This document shows positions 25,417 through 33,980 of a stretch of 64,000 nucleotides of DNA, one piece after another. How positions within the stretch are numbered: the first letter of the stretch is position 1; the number at the start of each line of letters is the position of its first letter. The stretch comes from Streptomyces sp. NBC_01264 (GTDB lineage: Bacteria > Actinomycetota > Actinomycetes > Streptomycetales > Streptomycetaceae). The stretch lies in assembly GCF_026340675.1 (NCBI RefSeq), contig NZ_JAPEOX010000001.1, positions 1,550,001-1,614,000 of the forward strand, read 5' to 3'. A program made the translations under genes and the position numbers. The notes under the pieces are model-generated. The model ran no database searches. It was not told where the DNA came from and worked only from the letters and a program-made list of their open reading frames with translations.

Positions 25417-25453
25417 AATGAGCATAGCTCATTGTTACCTATACTCACAATGA
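25417..25453. promoter_or_regulatory. Palindromic operators between the ABC exporter and marR
   Basis: A perfect 17-base palindrome (AATGAGC, ATA, GCTCATT at 25417-25433) is followed by a second inverted repeat (TCATTGT at 25429-25435 and ACAATGA at 25447-25453). The size and symmetry fit MarR dimer sites. A TATACT at 25440-25445 lies inside the second site and could be the marR -10 element. The gap is unusually AT-rich for this genome. Confidence 0.65.
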
Positions 25454-25492
25454 ATCTGGTCCTGATATCGTTCCCATTATGAGGACCGCAGC

Positions 25493-25984
25493 ATGAGCAC
25501 CGCTTCCGAGACCGACAGCAGCCAGGGCGCCGCCGACGGCGCCGACACGACCGACGGTGTGCTCGCCGAGCAGCTGCTCCGCCTGACCCGGCGGCTCCAC
25601 CGCATCCAGAAGCGCCATCTGGAGCCGCTCGGCATCACCCCGGCCCAGTCCCGGCTGCTGCGCACCGTCGCCCACCTCTCCGCCGTGCGGCCGCCCCGGA
25701 TGGCGGACCTCGCCGCCCGCCTGGAGGTGGTGCCCCGCGCCGTGACCACGCTGGTCGACGGCCTGGAGAGCGCCGACTGCGTCCGCCGCGTGCCCGACCC
25801 GGCGAACCGCCGTGTCATAAGGATCGAGCTCACCGACACCGGCCGCGCCACGCTGCGCCGCCTGCGCAACGCGCGAACCGGCGCCGCAGAGGAGATCCTG
25901 GCTCCATTGACCGCCGATCAGCGCGAGGTGCTCGGCGGCCTGCTGAACGCTCTGGCGGACGCTCCGGCGGAGCACGGCTGCTGA
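25493..25984 (+). CDS. MarR family transcriptional regulator
   Basis: 163 residues. The winged helix-turn-helix spans about residues 45-120: a LGITPAQSRLLRTVA entry, MADLAARLEVVPRAVTTLVDGLESADCVRR as recognition helices, and the DPANRRVIRIELTDTGR wing. MarR dimers repress adjacent genes and release DNA on ligand or oxidant binding. It lies divergent from the ABC exporter with palindromic sites in the 107-base gap. That makes it the likely repressor of the exporter and of itself. Confidence 0.93.
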   Translation: MSTASETDSSQGAADGADTTDGVLAEQLLRLTRRLHRIQKRHLEPLGITPAQSRLLRTVAHLSAVRPPRMADLAARLEVVPRAVTTLVDGLESADCVRRVPDPANRRVIRIELTDTGRATLRRLRNARTGAAEEILAPLTADQREVLGGLLNALADAPAEHGC

Positions 25985-26084
25985 CGGGCGACGGTCCGGC
26001 CGGGACAGGGCTCGGGGGCTGCGCCGAACGAGTGAGATCGACTGAGCGGGATCGACCGACACGGCGCGAGTTGAGGGGCTGCAG

Positions 26085-29021
26085 ATGCCACTGCTGGAAC
26101 CGAAGCCGGGGGCCCTGCGCCCGCGCACCCTCAGCGGCCCCGCCCCCGACCGGGTGCCCGACCGCGCCTCGACGGGCACCCCCGAGCCGCTGCGGAGCGA
26201 GCTGGCGGAGCTCCTGGGCGCCGACAAGGTGCTCTCGGGCGTCTCCGACCTGGTCCGGTACGCCTCCGACGCCTCCCCGTACCGGTTCCTGCCGCAGGTC
26301 GTCGTGGTCGCCGAGGACATCGACGACGTCTCCGCCGTCCTGTCCTACGCCCACGGCAAGCAGCGCGAGGTGGTCTTCCGGGCCGCCGGGACCTCGCTCA
26401 ACGGCCAGGCCCAGGGCGAGGACATCCTCGTCGACGTGCGCCGCCACTGGGCCGGGGTCGAGGTGCTGAAGGAGGGACTGCGGGCCCGGATCCAGCCCGG
26501 CACCACCGTCGTGCGCGCCAATGCCGCGCTCGCCCGGCACGGCCGCGTCCTCGGCCCGGACCCGGCCAGCGCCATCGCCTGCACCCTCGGCGGAGTCGTC
26601 GCGAACAACGCCTCGGGCATGACCGCGGGCACCACGAGGAACTCGTACCGCACCTTGTCCTCCCTCACCTTCGTGCTGCCGAGCGGCACCGTCGTGGACA
26701 CCGCCGATCCGCTCGCCGACGAGGAACTGGCCCACGCCGAGCCCACGCTCTGCCACGGGCTGATGGAGATCAAGAAGGAGATCGAGGCCGATGCGGAGCT
26801 CGTCTCCCGCATCCGGGCCAAGTACGAGATCAAGAACACCACCGGCTACCGCCTCGACGCCTACCTCGACGGCGCCACCCCGGTGGAGATCCTGCGCGGG
26901 CTGATGGTCGGCTCCGAGGGCACGCTCGGCTTCATCGCCGAGGTCGTCTTCGACACCCTGCCGCTGGACCGCGAGCTCACCAGCGCCCTGCTCTTCTTCC
27001 CCTCGCTGCCCGCCGCGGCCGCCGCCGTACCGCTCTTCAACGAGGCGGGGGCGCTGGCCGTCGAGCTGATGGACGGCAACACCCTGCGCGCCTCGGTGAG
27101 CGTCGCGGGCGTCCCCGCCGACTGGGCCGCCCTGCCCAAGGAGACCACCGCGCTGCTGGTGGAGTTCCGGGCCCCCGACGAGGCCGGCCGCGCGGAGTAC
27201 GAGCGGCGGGCCGCCGAGGTGCTGGCCGGGCTGGACCTGGTGGCCCCGGTGGCCTCGGTGACCAATGCCTTCACCCGCGACGCCGGGACCATCTCCGGCT
27301 ACTGGAAGGCCCGCAAGGCCTTCGTCACCGCCGTCGGCGGCGCCCGCGCCTCCGGCACCACCCTGATCACCGAGGACTTCGCGGTCCCCCCGTCACGGCT
27401 GGCCGAGGCCTGCGAGGCCCTCCTCGAACTCCAGGCGGAGCACGGCTTCGACGCCGCCGTCGCCGGCCACGCCGCCCACGGCAACCTGCACTTCCTGCTC
27501 GCCTTCGACGCCGCCCGGCCCGCGGACGTGGAGCGGTACGCCGCCTTCATGGAGGCCTTCTGCCGGCTCACCGTGGAGCGCTTCGACGGCTCCCTGAAGG
27601 CCGAGCACTCCACCGGCCGCAACATGGCCCCGTTCCTGGAGCTGGAGTGGGGGCCCCGGGCCACCGAGATGATGTGGCGCACCAAGCGGGTCATCGACCC
27701 CGACCTGGTGCTCGCCCCGCGGATCCTCCTGGACCGCGACCCGAAGGCGCACCTGCGCGGCCTCAAGACGATCCCGAAGGTGGAGGCCGTCGCCGACCCC
27801 TGCATCGAGTGCGGGTTCTGCGAACCGACCTGCCCCAGCGAGGACCTGACGACCACCCCGCGCCAGCGGATCGTGCTGCGCCGGGAGATGATGCGCCAGC
27901 AGCCCGGCTCCCCCGTGCTCGACGGCCTGCTCGACGCCTACGGCTACGACGCCGTGGACACCTGCGCCGGCGACTCCACCTGCAAGCTCGCCTGCCCCGT
28001 CGGCATCGACACCGGCGCCCTGATGAAGGACTTCCGCCACCGCCGGCACAGCCCGCGCGAGGAACGCGCGGCCGAGCTCGCCGCCCTGCGGTTCGGCGCC
28101 GTCGAAGTGGCCGCGCGGCTGGCCGTGGCCGCCGCCGACAAGATCACCGATGCCGTCGGGGACCGGATCCTGCAGGCCGTGACGGGGGCCGCGCGCAAGG
28201 TCGTACGGCCCGACCTGGTTCCGGAGTGGCTTCCGCAGGTCCCGGGCGCCGCGGCCGGCAAGCTGCCCGCCACCCGGCGCCCCGGCGCCGCCGCGGTCTA
28301 CTACCCGGCCTGCGTCAACCGGATCTTCGGCGGCCCCGACGGCAAGTCCGGGCCCTCCCTGCCCGAGGCCGTGGTGGCGGTGTCGGAGCGGGCGGGCAGG
28401 CCGGTGTGGATCCCCGGGGACGTCCGGGGCACCTGCTGCGCGACGATCTGGCACTCCAAGGGGTACGACGCCGGCAACCGCGTGATGGCCAACCGGATCG
28501 TGGAGGCCGCCTGGGGCTGGACGGCCGGCGGGCGACTGCCACTCGTGGTCGACGCGTCCTCCTGCACCCTGGGGATCGCCCACGAGGTGGTCCCGTACCT
28601 GACGGACGACAACCGGGCGCTCCACGCCGAGCTGCGGATCGTCGACTCCATCGTCTGGGCGGCCGATGAGCTCCTGCCGCACCTGGAGGTCCGGCGCACG
28701 GTGGGCTCGGCGGTGCTCCACCCCACCTGTTCGATGCGGCACCTGGACGACGAGGCGCACCTGCGGAAGGTCGCCGAGGCCTGCGCGGACGAGGTGGTGG
28801 TCCCGTACGACGCGGGGTGCTGCGCCTTCGCGGGCGACCGCGGCATGCTGCACCCCGAGCTCACGGAGTCGGCTACGGCACGGGAGGCCGCCGAGGTGAC
28901 GGCGCGGCGGTTCGACGCCCACCTGTCGGCGAACCGGATGTGCGAGGTGGGCATGGACCGGGCCACGGGCCGCAGCTACTACTCGGCGCTGCTGGAACTG
29001 GAGCGCGCCACCCGGCCCTAG
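26085..29021 (+). CDS. FAD-binding and Fe-S D-lactate dehydrogenase-like oxidoreductase
   Basis: A 978-residue fusion. The N-terminal half is a PCMH/vanillyl-alcohol-oxidase FAD domain (FRAAGTSLNGQAQGEDILVD, GGVVANNASGMTAG). The middle has a ferredoxin-type motif CIECGFCEPTCPSED and a second, irregular cluster CAGDSTCKLACP. The C-terminal half has two CCG-like cysteine pairs (GTCCATIWHSKG and AGCCAFAGDRG). It resembles the Dld-II/GlpC-type enzymes that oxidise D-2-hydroxyacids such as D-lactate and pass electrons to quinone. The substrate is inferred from the family. It stands alone after marR, and a perfect hairpin covers its stop codon. Confidence 0.88.
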   Translation: MPLLEPKPGALRPRTLSGPAPDRVPDRASTGTPEPLRSELAELLGADKVLSGVSDLVRYASDASPYRFLPQVVVVAEDIDDVSAVLSYAHGKQREVVFRAAGTSLNGQAQGEDILVDVRRHWAGVEVLKEGLRARIQPGTTVVRANAALARHGRVLGPDPASAIACTLGGVVANNASGMTAGTTRNSYRTLSSLTFVLPSGTVVDTADPLADEELAHAEPTLCHGLMEIKKEIEADAELVSRIRAKYEIKNTTGYRLDAYLDGATPVEILRGLMVGSEGTLGFIAEVVFDTLPLDRELTSALLFFPSLPAAAAAVPLFNEAGALAVELMDGNTLRASVSVAGVPADWAALPKETTALLVEFRAPDEAGRAEYERRAAEVLAGLDLVAPVASVTNAFTRDAGTISGYWKARKAFVTAVGGARASGTTLITEDFAVPPSRLAEACEALLELQAEHGFDAAVAGHAAHGNLHFLLAFDAARPADVERYAAFMEAFCRLTVERFDGSLKAEHSTGRNMAPFLELEWGPRATEMMWRTKRVIDPDLVLAPRILLDRDPKAHLRGLKTIPKVEAVADPCIECGFCEPTCPSEDLTTTPRQRIVLRREMMRQQPGSPVLDGLLDAYGYDAVDTCAGDSTCKLACPVGIDTGALMKDFRHRRHSPREERAAELAALRFGAVEVAARLAVAAADKITDAVGDRILQAVTGAARKVVRPDLVPEWLPQVPGAAAGKLPATRRPGAAAVYYPACVNRIFGGPDGKSGPSLPEAVVAVSERAGRPVWIPGDVRGTCCATIWHSKGYDAGNRVMANRIVEAAWGWTAGGRLPLVVDASSCTLGIAHEVVPYLTDDNRALHAELRIVDSIVWAADELLPHLEVRRTVGSAVLHPTCSMRHLDDEAHLRKVAEACADEVVVPYDAGCCAFAGDRGMLHPELTESATAREAAEVTARRFDAHLSANRMCEVGMDRATGRSYYSALLELERATRP

Positions 29022-29034
29022 AACCGGGTGGCGC
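29005..29034. terminator. Bidirectional terminator spanning the dehydrogenase stop codon
   Basis: Perfect 11-base arms (29005-29015 and 29024-29034) with an 8-base loop that contains the TAG stop. It lies between two converging genes whose stops are 32 bases apart and can serve both. Confidence 0.7.
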
Positions 29035-29053
29035 CCTCTCCCGGACGGCCCGG

Positions 29054-30373
29054 TCAGACCACGGTCACCGGGTGGTGCACCACCGCGTCGAACAGGTAGC
29101 CCTGCGTGTTGTGGGCCGTGGTCGCCGGCTGGGTCCGGCCGGTGGCGTCGGTGGCCCGCGCGAGCAGCGCCGTCGGACCGGTGGCCCGCGGGGTCCACGG
29201 CAGTGACCAGCGTACCCAGCTGCCCCGGCGCGGGGCGTCGTGCAGCCGGGCCCGCTGCCAGCGGACCCCGCCGTCGGTACTGACCTCCACCCGGTGCACG
29301 GGCGCCGCGCCGGACCACGAGCGTCCGGTCAGCAGCCGCGGCCGGTGCGCGGACACGGTCGCGCCGTGCTCCAGTTCGAAGGCGCTCTTGAGGGTCTGGC
29401 GGGTCAGCGGGGCACTGCCATGCGGCGGCTGGTCGGGCCCGAAGAGCCGGTACAGGTCGGTGTTCCACGGTGTGTAGAGGGGCTGTGCACTCACCTCGAT
29501 GTCCCCGACCCACTTGATCGAGGAGATCCCGATCCAGTTCGGCACGACCACGCGGACCGGCCCGCCGTGGTCGGGCGGCAGCGGCTCGCCGTTCATCTCG
29601 TACGCGAGGATCACGTCGTCGAGGGCCTTGGAGACGGGCAGCGGGCGCCGCACCCGGCCCAGGTTCACCCCGTTCGTGACGACCTCGTCGTCCAGCCCGC
29701 GCGGCAGTACGTCCACGGCCCCGGGGGCCAGGCCCGCCCGCCTCAGGACGTCGGAGAGCCGGGCGCCGCGCCAGCGAGCCACGCCGATCGCGCCGAGGGT
29801 CCACGCGGTCCCGGTCACCGGCTGGCCCTGCTGCGTGGTGTAGAAGCTCCGGCCGTTGCCCGCGCACTCGATGAACAGGGTCCGCTCGACGGCCGGCAGC
29901 GCGCGCAGCCGGTCGTAGGAGAATTCGACCGGCCCGCCGGTCAGGGCGTCGCCCCACACCTTCAGCCGCCAGTCGTGCGCGTCGAGGCGCGGGGTGACGG
30001 TGTGGTTGCGTACGAAGAACCGGTCGATGGGGGTCAGGGGGCCGGTGCCGCGCAGGGCGGCGAAGTTCGTCTCCGCGTTGGTGCCCCGGATGGTGAACAG
30101 CTCGGGCGGCAAGGGCTTCACGGTCCCGGGCGCCGCGGCGGCGGCGGTCGTCGCACCGGCCGTCTTCGCGCCGTCCGTCGTCGCGCCGGCAGCGGGCGTC
30201 GCGCCGACGGCGGTTCCGGCGGCGCCCAGGCCCAGAGAGCCGGCCGCGGCCCCCGCCGCGAACAGTTTGAGCAGGTCGCGGCGGTCCACCCCGGAGGAGC
30301 GGGCGCGGCCACGCGCCCACTGCCGCAGGCGCGCGCGGTCGTACTGGCTCTCGTCCGACAGGTCGAGGGGCAT
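29054..30373 (-). CDS. Tat-exported molybdopterin sulfite oxidase family protein
   Basis: 439 residues. A twin-arginine signal VDRRDLLKLFAAGAAAG near residue 30 precedes an Ala/Thr-rich linker. The Mo-cofactor domain follows with the conserved cysteine ligand in LFIECAGNGRSFY. The rest of the domain includes GVARWRGARLSDVL and HGGPVRVVVPNWIG, and a C-terminal dimerisation domain (VHRVEVSTDGGVRW). Such enzymes oxidise sulfite to sulfate, or a related substrate, outside the membrane after folding with cofactor inside. AAGGAG lies 9 bases before the ATG. It could detoxify sulfite released by SsuD, but the two loci are 8 kb apart and the link is inference. Confidence 0.9.
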   Translation of the reverse strand: MPLDLSDESQYDRARLRQWARGRARSSGVDRRDLLKLFAAGAAAGSLGLGAAGTAVGATPAAGATTDGAKTAGATTAAAAAPGTVKPLPPELFTIRGTNAETNFAALRGTGPLTPIDRFFVRNHTVTPRLDAHDWRLKVWGDALTGGPVEFSYDRLRALPAVERTLFIECAGNGRSFYTTQQGQPVTGTAWTLGAIGVARWRGARLSDVLRRAGLAPGAVDVLPRGLDDEVVTNGVNLGRVRRPLPVSKALDDVILAYEMNGEPLPPDHGGPVRVVVPNWIGISSIKWVGDIEVSAQPLYTPWNTDLYRLFGPDQPPHGSAPLTRQTLKSAFELEHGATVSAHRPRLLTGRSWSGAAPVHRVEVSTDGGVRWQRARLHDAPRRGSWVRWSLPWTPRATGPTALLARATDATGRTQPATTAHNTQGYLFDAVVHHPVTVV

Positions 30374-30505
30374 GGCGGGACACTCCTTGGTCGTGATTCC
30401 CGACGGACCGTAGAAGCCCGGCCCCACCTGCGGGAACCTCCTCGCCCCGATGGCCACGAACCTGCAACACGGCTGCAACGGCGGACGGTTCGCGGGACGG
30501 CGGGT

Positions 30506-31813
30506 TCAGGGGCTGGTGTCCAGTTGCCAGAAGAGCCGGTTCCCCAGGCATTGCGTCAGGTAGGGGACGCCGTCGGTGTAGCCCGAACCATGGGCGTCGC
30601 CGAGCATGCGTGCGGCGAGCCCGCGGTGGGCCGACTTCCACCGCTGGTGCCCGTTCTCCAGACGGCCGATCGCCCGGTCGAGGCGGTTCCACCGGGCCCG
30701 GTCGAAACCTCCCTCGTTCCGGAGGTCGAGACAGGCCCGGGTGATGGTGTCGTGGCCGGGATCCTCCGTCTCGGCCCGTACGAAGGGCACGCTCGTGAAC
30801 GCGGACGACCGCAGGCGCGGCACGGGCGGAACACCGCACAGGCTCTCGAAGCGTTTGTACTGTTCGGACTGAATGGCGCTGGCACCCTGGGTGTACTGCC
30901 GGAAGGCGGAGAACTGCTCCGGCCTCATCGTGGCCACGACGCGGAAGAGCGTCGCGGCCCGCTCGAACATCACCACCGCTCGGTCCACCAGCTCCGCGGC
31001 CGCTTCCGGATTTCCCGCGCGCAACGCCCCGATCACCTTCTTCGCGACGGCCGCCATCGCGGTGAAATACATTTCGTGGGTCTGGAGGACCCGGATGAAG
31101 AAGTATTCGTCATGAACGACGTGGACGGGCTGGACGGTGACGTCGAACCAGCGGGCGCAATCCGTCGCCGGCGGCCGGGGAAGCCGATCGGCAAGGCCTT
31201 CCAGGCGGGAGCGGGGAACGTGCTCCCGCCGCGACGGAAGGTCGTCGGACTCGGACTGCCCCGGCCCCGTCGTCACGAGTCGCAGGGCGTGCCTCAACCG
31301 CGTGTTCAGCGTCGCCTCATCGGGCCGGTCCCGCCCGGGCCCCTCCAGCGGCCCGGCCGCCGCCTCGATCTCGAAACGCACCACGTCGGCCATCAGCAGG
31401 GACGCCATCCGGTCCGCACTAAGCCCGGCGTGCCGTTCGTCCATGAGGAGTTCCAGGACCGGCAGCGCAAGGTAGGTGCGGTTCTGGAAACGTCCCTCGT
31501 GTTTGTCGAGGACGCAGTCGAGAAAGGCGCTGAGGAACGGCCGGTTCGTCCCGTGCCGTCGCTTGATGTCACTCAAACGGACAAGCGTCCGATCCGACAG
31601 GAGATGCTTCCCTTTCAGCCGCACGTGTTCCGTAATGGACCGCGCGAGGGAAAAGCCGTCGGATTCCTCCGGTATTCGTTCAGCGGTCGCCCAGCGATTG
31701 ATCTCGCGCAGGTTCGCCGCCCGCGATCCGCACGTGTCACGCAGCGCGCATGCGGAGCCGCCGGCGATTTTCCGTGCGCACGCGAGCGTATCGATCTCAG
31801 GGTTCGTCGACAT
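30506..31813 (-). CDS. Tryptophan 2,3-dioxygenase-like hemoprotein with extra N-terminal domain
   Basis: 435 residues. Residues 230-435 align to tryptophan 2,3-dioxygenase: HDEYFFIRVLQTHEMYF, FRQYTQGASAIQSEQYKRFE and WKSAHRGLAARMLG. The heme-ligand histidine (H396) and the substrate-carboxylate arginine (R305) are kept. The active-site base histidine (Xanthomonas H55) is leucine 243, Tyr113 is Phe301, and Thr254 is Ser410. Residues 1-229 have no recognised domain and carry cysteines 12, 22, 28 and 100. A GGGAGAG site precedes the ATG. GC is lower than in neighbours. No kynurenine-pathway genes are adjacent. It probably acts on a substrate other than free tryptophan. Confidence 0.8.
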   Translation of the reverse strand: MSTNPEIDTLACARKIAGGSACALRDTCGSRAANLREINRWATAERIPEESDGFSLARSITEHVRLKGKHLLSDRTLVRLSDIKRRHGTNRPFLSAFLDCVLDKHEGRFQNRTYLALPVLELLMDERHAGLSADRMASLLMADVVRFEIEAAAGPLEGPGRDRPDEATLNTRLRHALRLVTTGPGQSESDDLPSRREHVPRSRLEGLADRLPRPPATDCARWFDVTVQPVHVVHDEYFFIRVLQTHEMYFTAMAAVAKKVIGALRAGNPEAAAELVDRAVVMFERAATLFRVVATMRPEQFSAFRQYTQGASAIQSEQYKRFESLCGVPPVPRLRSSAFTSVPFVRAETEDPGHDTITRACLDLRNEGGFDRARWNRLDRAIGRLENGHQRWKSAHRGLAARMLGDAHGSGYTDGVPYLTQCLGNRLFWQLDTSP

Positions 31814-32120
31814 TCGTCTCTCCCAAGCCGTCATGCGGGGTAAAGGGTCGCTTTCCACTAGGCATGATCGAAAGACCGCGCGTCATGTCTCGGGAATTCG
31901 TGCCTTGACAGCGGACCCCGATCCCCCTTCGACGCCCCCGGCCGTCGATCCGCGCTCCCGGGCCCGGCCGGGGGCAGGACGGCGCCGGGCTTCCGGCTCG
32001 CTCCCCGGGTGAGCAGACCCTGCTGCGGAGGGCTGCGGGCAACGGAAAATCGATTGCCCCGGACCGGTCCGGAACGCGAACCTTGCACGGTTTGGAACAC
32101 TCGACGAGTCATGGGGCGTC
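31814..32120. other. Divergent intergenic region, TDO-like gene and ABC exporter
   Basis: About 307 bases with no supported gene. I searched it for a short precursor peptide for the exporter and found none with a convincing start and ribosome site. TTGACA at 31906-31911 on the plus strand lacks a matching -10 element. The gap must hold promoters for both flanking genes. Confidence 0.5.
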
Positions 32121-33980
32121 ATGCAGATCAGCGATCTTCCGTATCCGGACCCAGGGGTACCCGATGCTCGCTCCGGCCCCCGCTTGCTCTGGTGGCTGGG
32201 CCGGAACCAACTCGGCGGACAGGCCAAAAGCCTGGGCTGGGGGATGCTTCACTTCGGCGGCGTCGCGGGACTGCCGTACACCGTGGGCCTGGGCATCGAC
32301 GCGGTCGTGGACCACGACGGCGGCCGACTGCTGTGGGTCGGTGGTCTGATCGCGCTGCTCGGCGTCGCGATCTCGCTCGGCGACGCGATGCTGCACCGTA
32401 CGGCCGTCACCAACTGGATCACCGCCGCCGCGCGGGTCCAGCAACTGCTCGCCCGCAAGACCGCCGAGCTCGGTTCCGCCCTGACCCAGCGGGTCGCGGC
32501 GGGCGAGGTGGTGGCCGTGTCCACGGGCGACGTGGAGAAGATCGGGTGGTTCGTCGAGGCGGTCTCCCGCTTCCTTGCCGCCGCCCTGACCCTGGTCGTC
32601 GGCTGTGTCGTCCTGCTCTTCTACGCGCCCACGATCGGCGTGGTCGTGGCCATCGGCATGCCGGTGCTCGCCCTGGCGGTCCTGCCCCTGCTGCCGCGCG
32701 CCACCCGGCGCGCCGACATCCAGCGGGAGAAGGCGGGCAAGGCCACCGAGCTGGCCTCGGACACCGTGGCGGGCCTGCGGGTGCTGCGCGGCATCGGCGG
32801 CGAGGAACTGTTCCTCGGCCGCTACCGCGAGGCCTCGCAGCAGGTCCGGGAGGCGGCGGTGCACAGTGCCCGGATGTGGGCGCTGATCTCCGCGATCCAG
32901 GTGCTGCTGCCGGGTGCGCTGCTGGTCACCGTGGTCTGGTACGGATCCTCGCTCGTCCTGGACGGCCGACTGGACGTCGGTGAACTCGTCGCCGCCTTCA
33001 GCGCGGTGGCGACCATGCTCTACCCGCTGCGGCACTTCGAGGAGATCGCGATGGCGTACTCCTTCTCCCGCCCCTCCGCCAAACGGGCCGCCCGGGTGCT
33101 GTCACTGACCCGGACCGGCGCGACGGCGGAGGCCGGTTCGGAGCCGGAGGGTGCCGCGGAACCGGTCGTGGCCACCGAGGCCACGCGGGCCCCGGCCTCG
33201 GGCGGGGACCTGTACGACCCGGAGACCGGGCTGCTGGTCCCGGCGGGCCGGCTCACCGCCGTGGTGTGCGGGGACCCCGACCTGGCGGGCCGGCTGGCCG
33301 AACGGCTGGGCGGGCACCCGATGGACGCCGCGACCGGGCCCTCCGTCCTGCTGGGCGGGGTCGCCCTGGACGAGCTCGCCCTCGGAACCGCGCGCGAGCT
33401 GGTCCTCGTACAGGACAAGGATCCGGTCCTGCTGTCCGGGACGCTGCGCGAGCTGTTCGACGTACCGGCGTCCGGAGCGGTCGAACCGCCGGCGGCGCTC
33501 GCGGCGGCCCAGTGCGCGGACGTACTGGACGCCCTGCTGCAGTCCGCCCCGGACGGGGTGGACGACCCGATGGACGCCAGGATCACCGAGCGCGGCCGCT
33601 CGCTGTCCGGCGGGCAGCGGCAGCGGCTGGCACTGGCGCGGTCCCTGGTGACCGATCCCGAGGTGCTGGTGCTGGACGAGCCGACCTCGGCGGTCGACTC
33701 GCACACCGAGGCCCGGATCGCGGACGGGATCTCGGCCCTGCGCTCCGGTCGCACGACGGTGGTACTGGCGTCCTCGCCCCTGCTGCTGGACCGCGCCGAC
33801 CGGGTCGTCCTGATCCACGAGGGCAAGACGGCGGCGAGCGGTACGCACCGCGAGCTGCTGCACGGCGACCCCCGTTACCGGGCGGTCGTCACCCGCGAGA
33901 CCGAGGAGGAACAGCGGCTCCCGCGGCTGGAATCCGTACTGACCGAGATCGAGCTGACAGAGATCGAGGAATCCGCATGA
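32121..33980 (+). CDS. ABC exporter half with degenerate Walker A (heterodimer subunit 1)
   Basis: 619 residues: a six-helix membrane domain (about residues 35-320) then an ATPase-like domain. The signature LSGGQRQRLALARSL and the Walker B VLVLDEPTSAVD with catalytic glutamate are intact. The position expected for Walker A reads VVCGDPDLAGRLAERL, with no GxxGxGKS/T, and the switch histidine is replaced in VLASSPLLL. This subunit cannot bind ATP normally at its own P-loop but can donate a good signature to a partner. The next gene overlaps it by 4 bases (ATGA) and supplies exactly the missing motifs, so they form a heterodimer. Cargo unknown. Confidence 0.88.
   Translation: MQISDLPYPDPGVPDARSGPRLLWWLGRNQLGGQAKSLGWGMLHFGGVAGLPYTVGLGIDAVVDHDGGRLLWVGGLIALLGVAISLGDAMLHRTAVTNWITAAARVQQLLARKTAELGSALTQRVAAGEVVAVSTGDVEKIGWFVEAVSRFLAAALTLVVGCVVLLFYAPTIGVVVAIGMPVLALAVLPLLPRATRRADIQREKAGKATELASDTVAGLRVLRGIGGEELFLGRYREASQQVREAAVHSARMWALISAIQVLLPGALLVTVVWYGSSLVLDGRLDVGELVAAFSAVATMLYPLRHFEEIAMAYSFSRPSAKRAARVLSLTRTGATAEAGSEPEGAAEPVVATEATRAPASGGDLYDPETGLLVPAGRLTAVVCGDPDLAGRLAERLGGHPMDAATGPSVLLGGVALDELALGTARELVLVQDKDPVLLSGTLRELFDVPASGAVEPPAALAAAQCADVLDALLQSAPDGVDDPMDARITERGRSLSGGQRQRLALARSLVTDPEVLVLDEPTSAVDSHTEARIADGISALRSGRTTVVLASSPLLLDRADRVVLIHEGKTAASGTHRELLHGDPRYRAVVTRETEEEQRLPRLESVLTEIELTEIEESA

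Noticed and set aside
27393..30839. 1,148-codon minus-strand open frame across three genes
   Set aside because: It is a stop-poor frame through real genes on either strand. The dehydrogenase, sulfite oxidase and dioxygenase each have clear domains and starts.
30506..31813. Ordinary kynurenine-pathway tryptophan dioxygenase
   Set aside because: The catalytic-base histidine and other active-site residues are changed, an extra domain is present, and kynurenine genes are absent.
31906..31911. TTGACA hexamer as a promoter -35 element
   Set aside because: No reasonable -10 element occurs 16-18 bases downstream.
31814..32120. Possible precursor peptide for the ABC exporter (RiPP or SapB-like)
   Set aside because: No short ORF with a ribosome site, leader and plausible core was found in the gap, and no lanthipeptide synthetase is adjacent.
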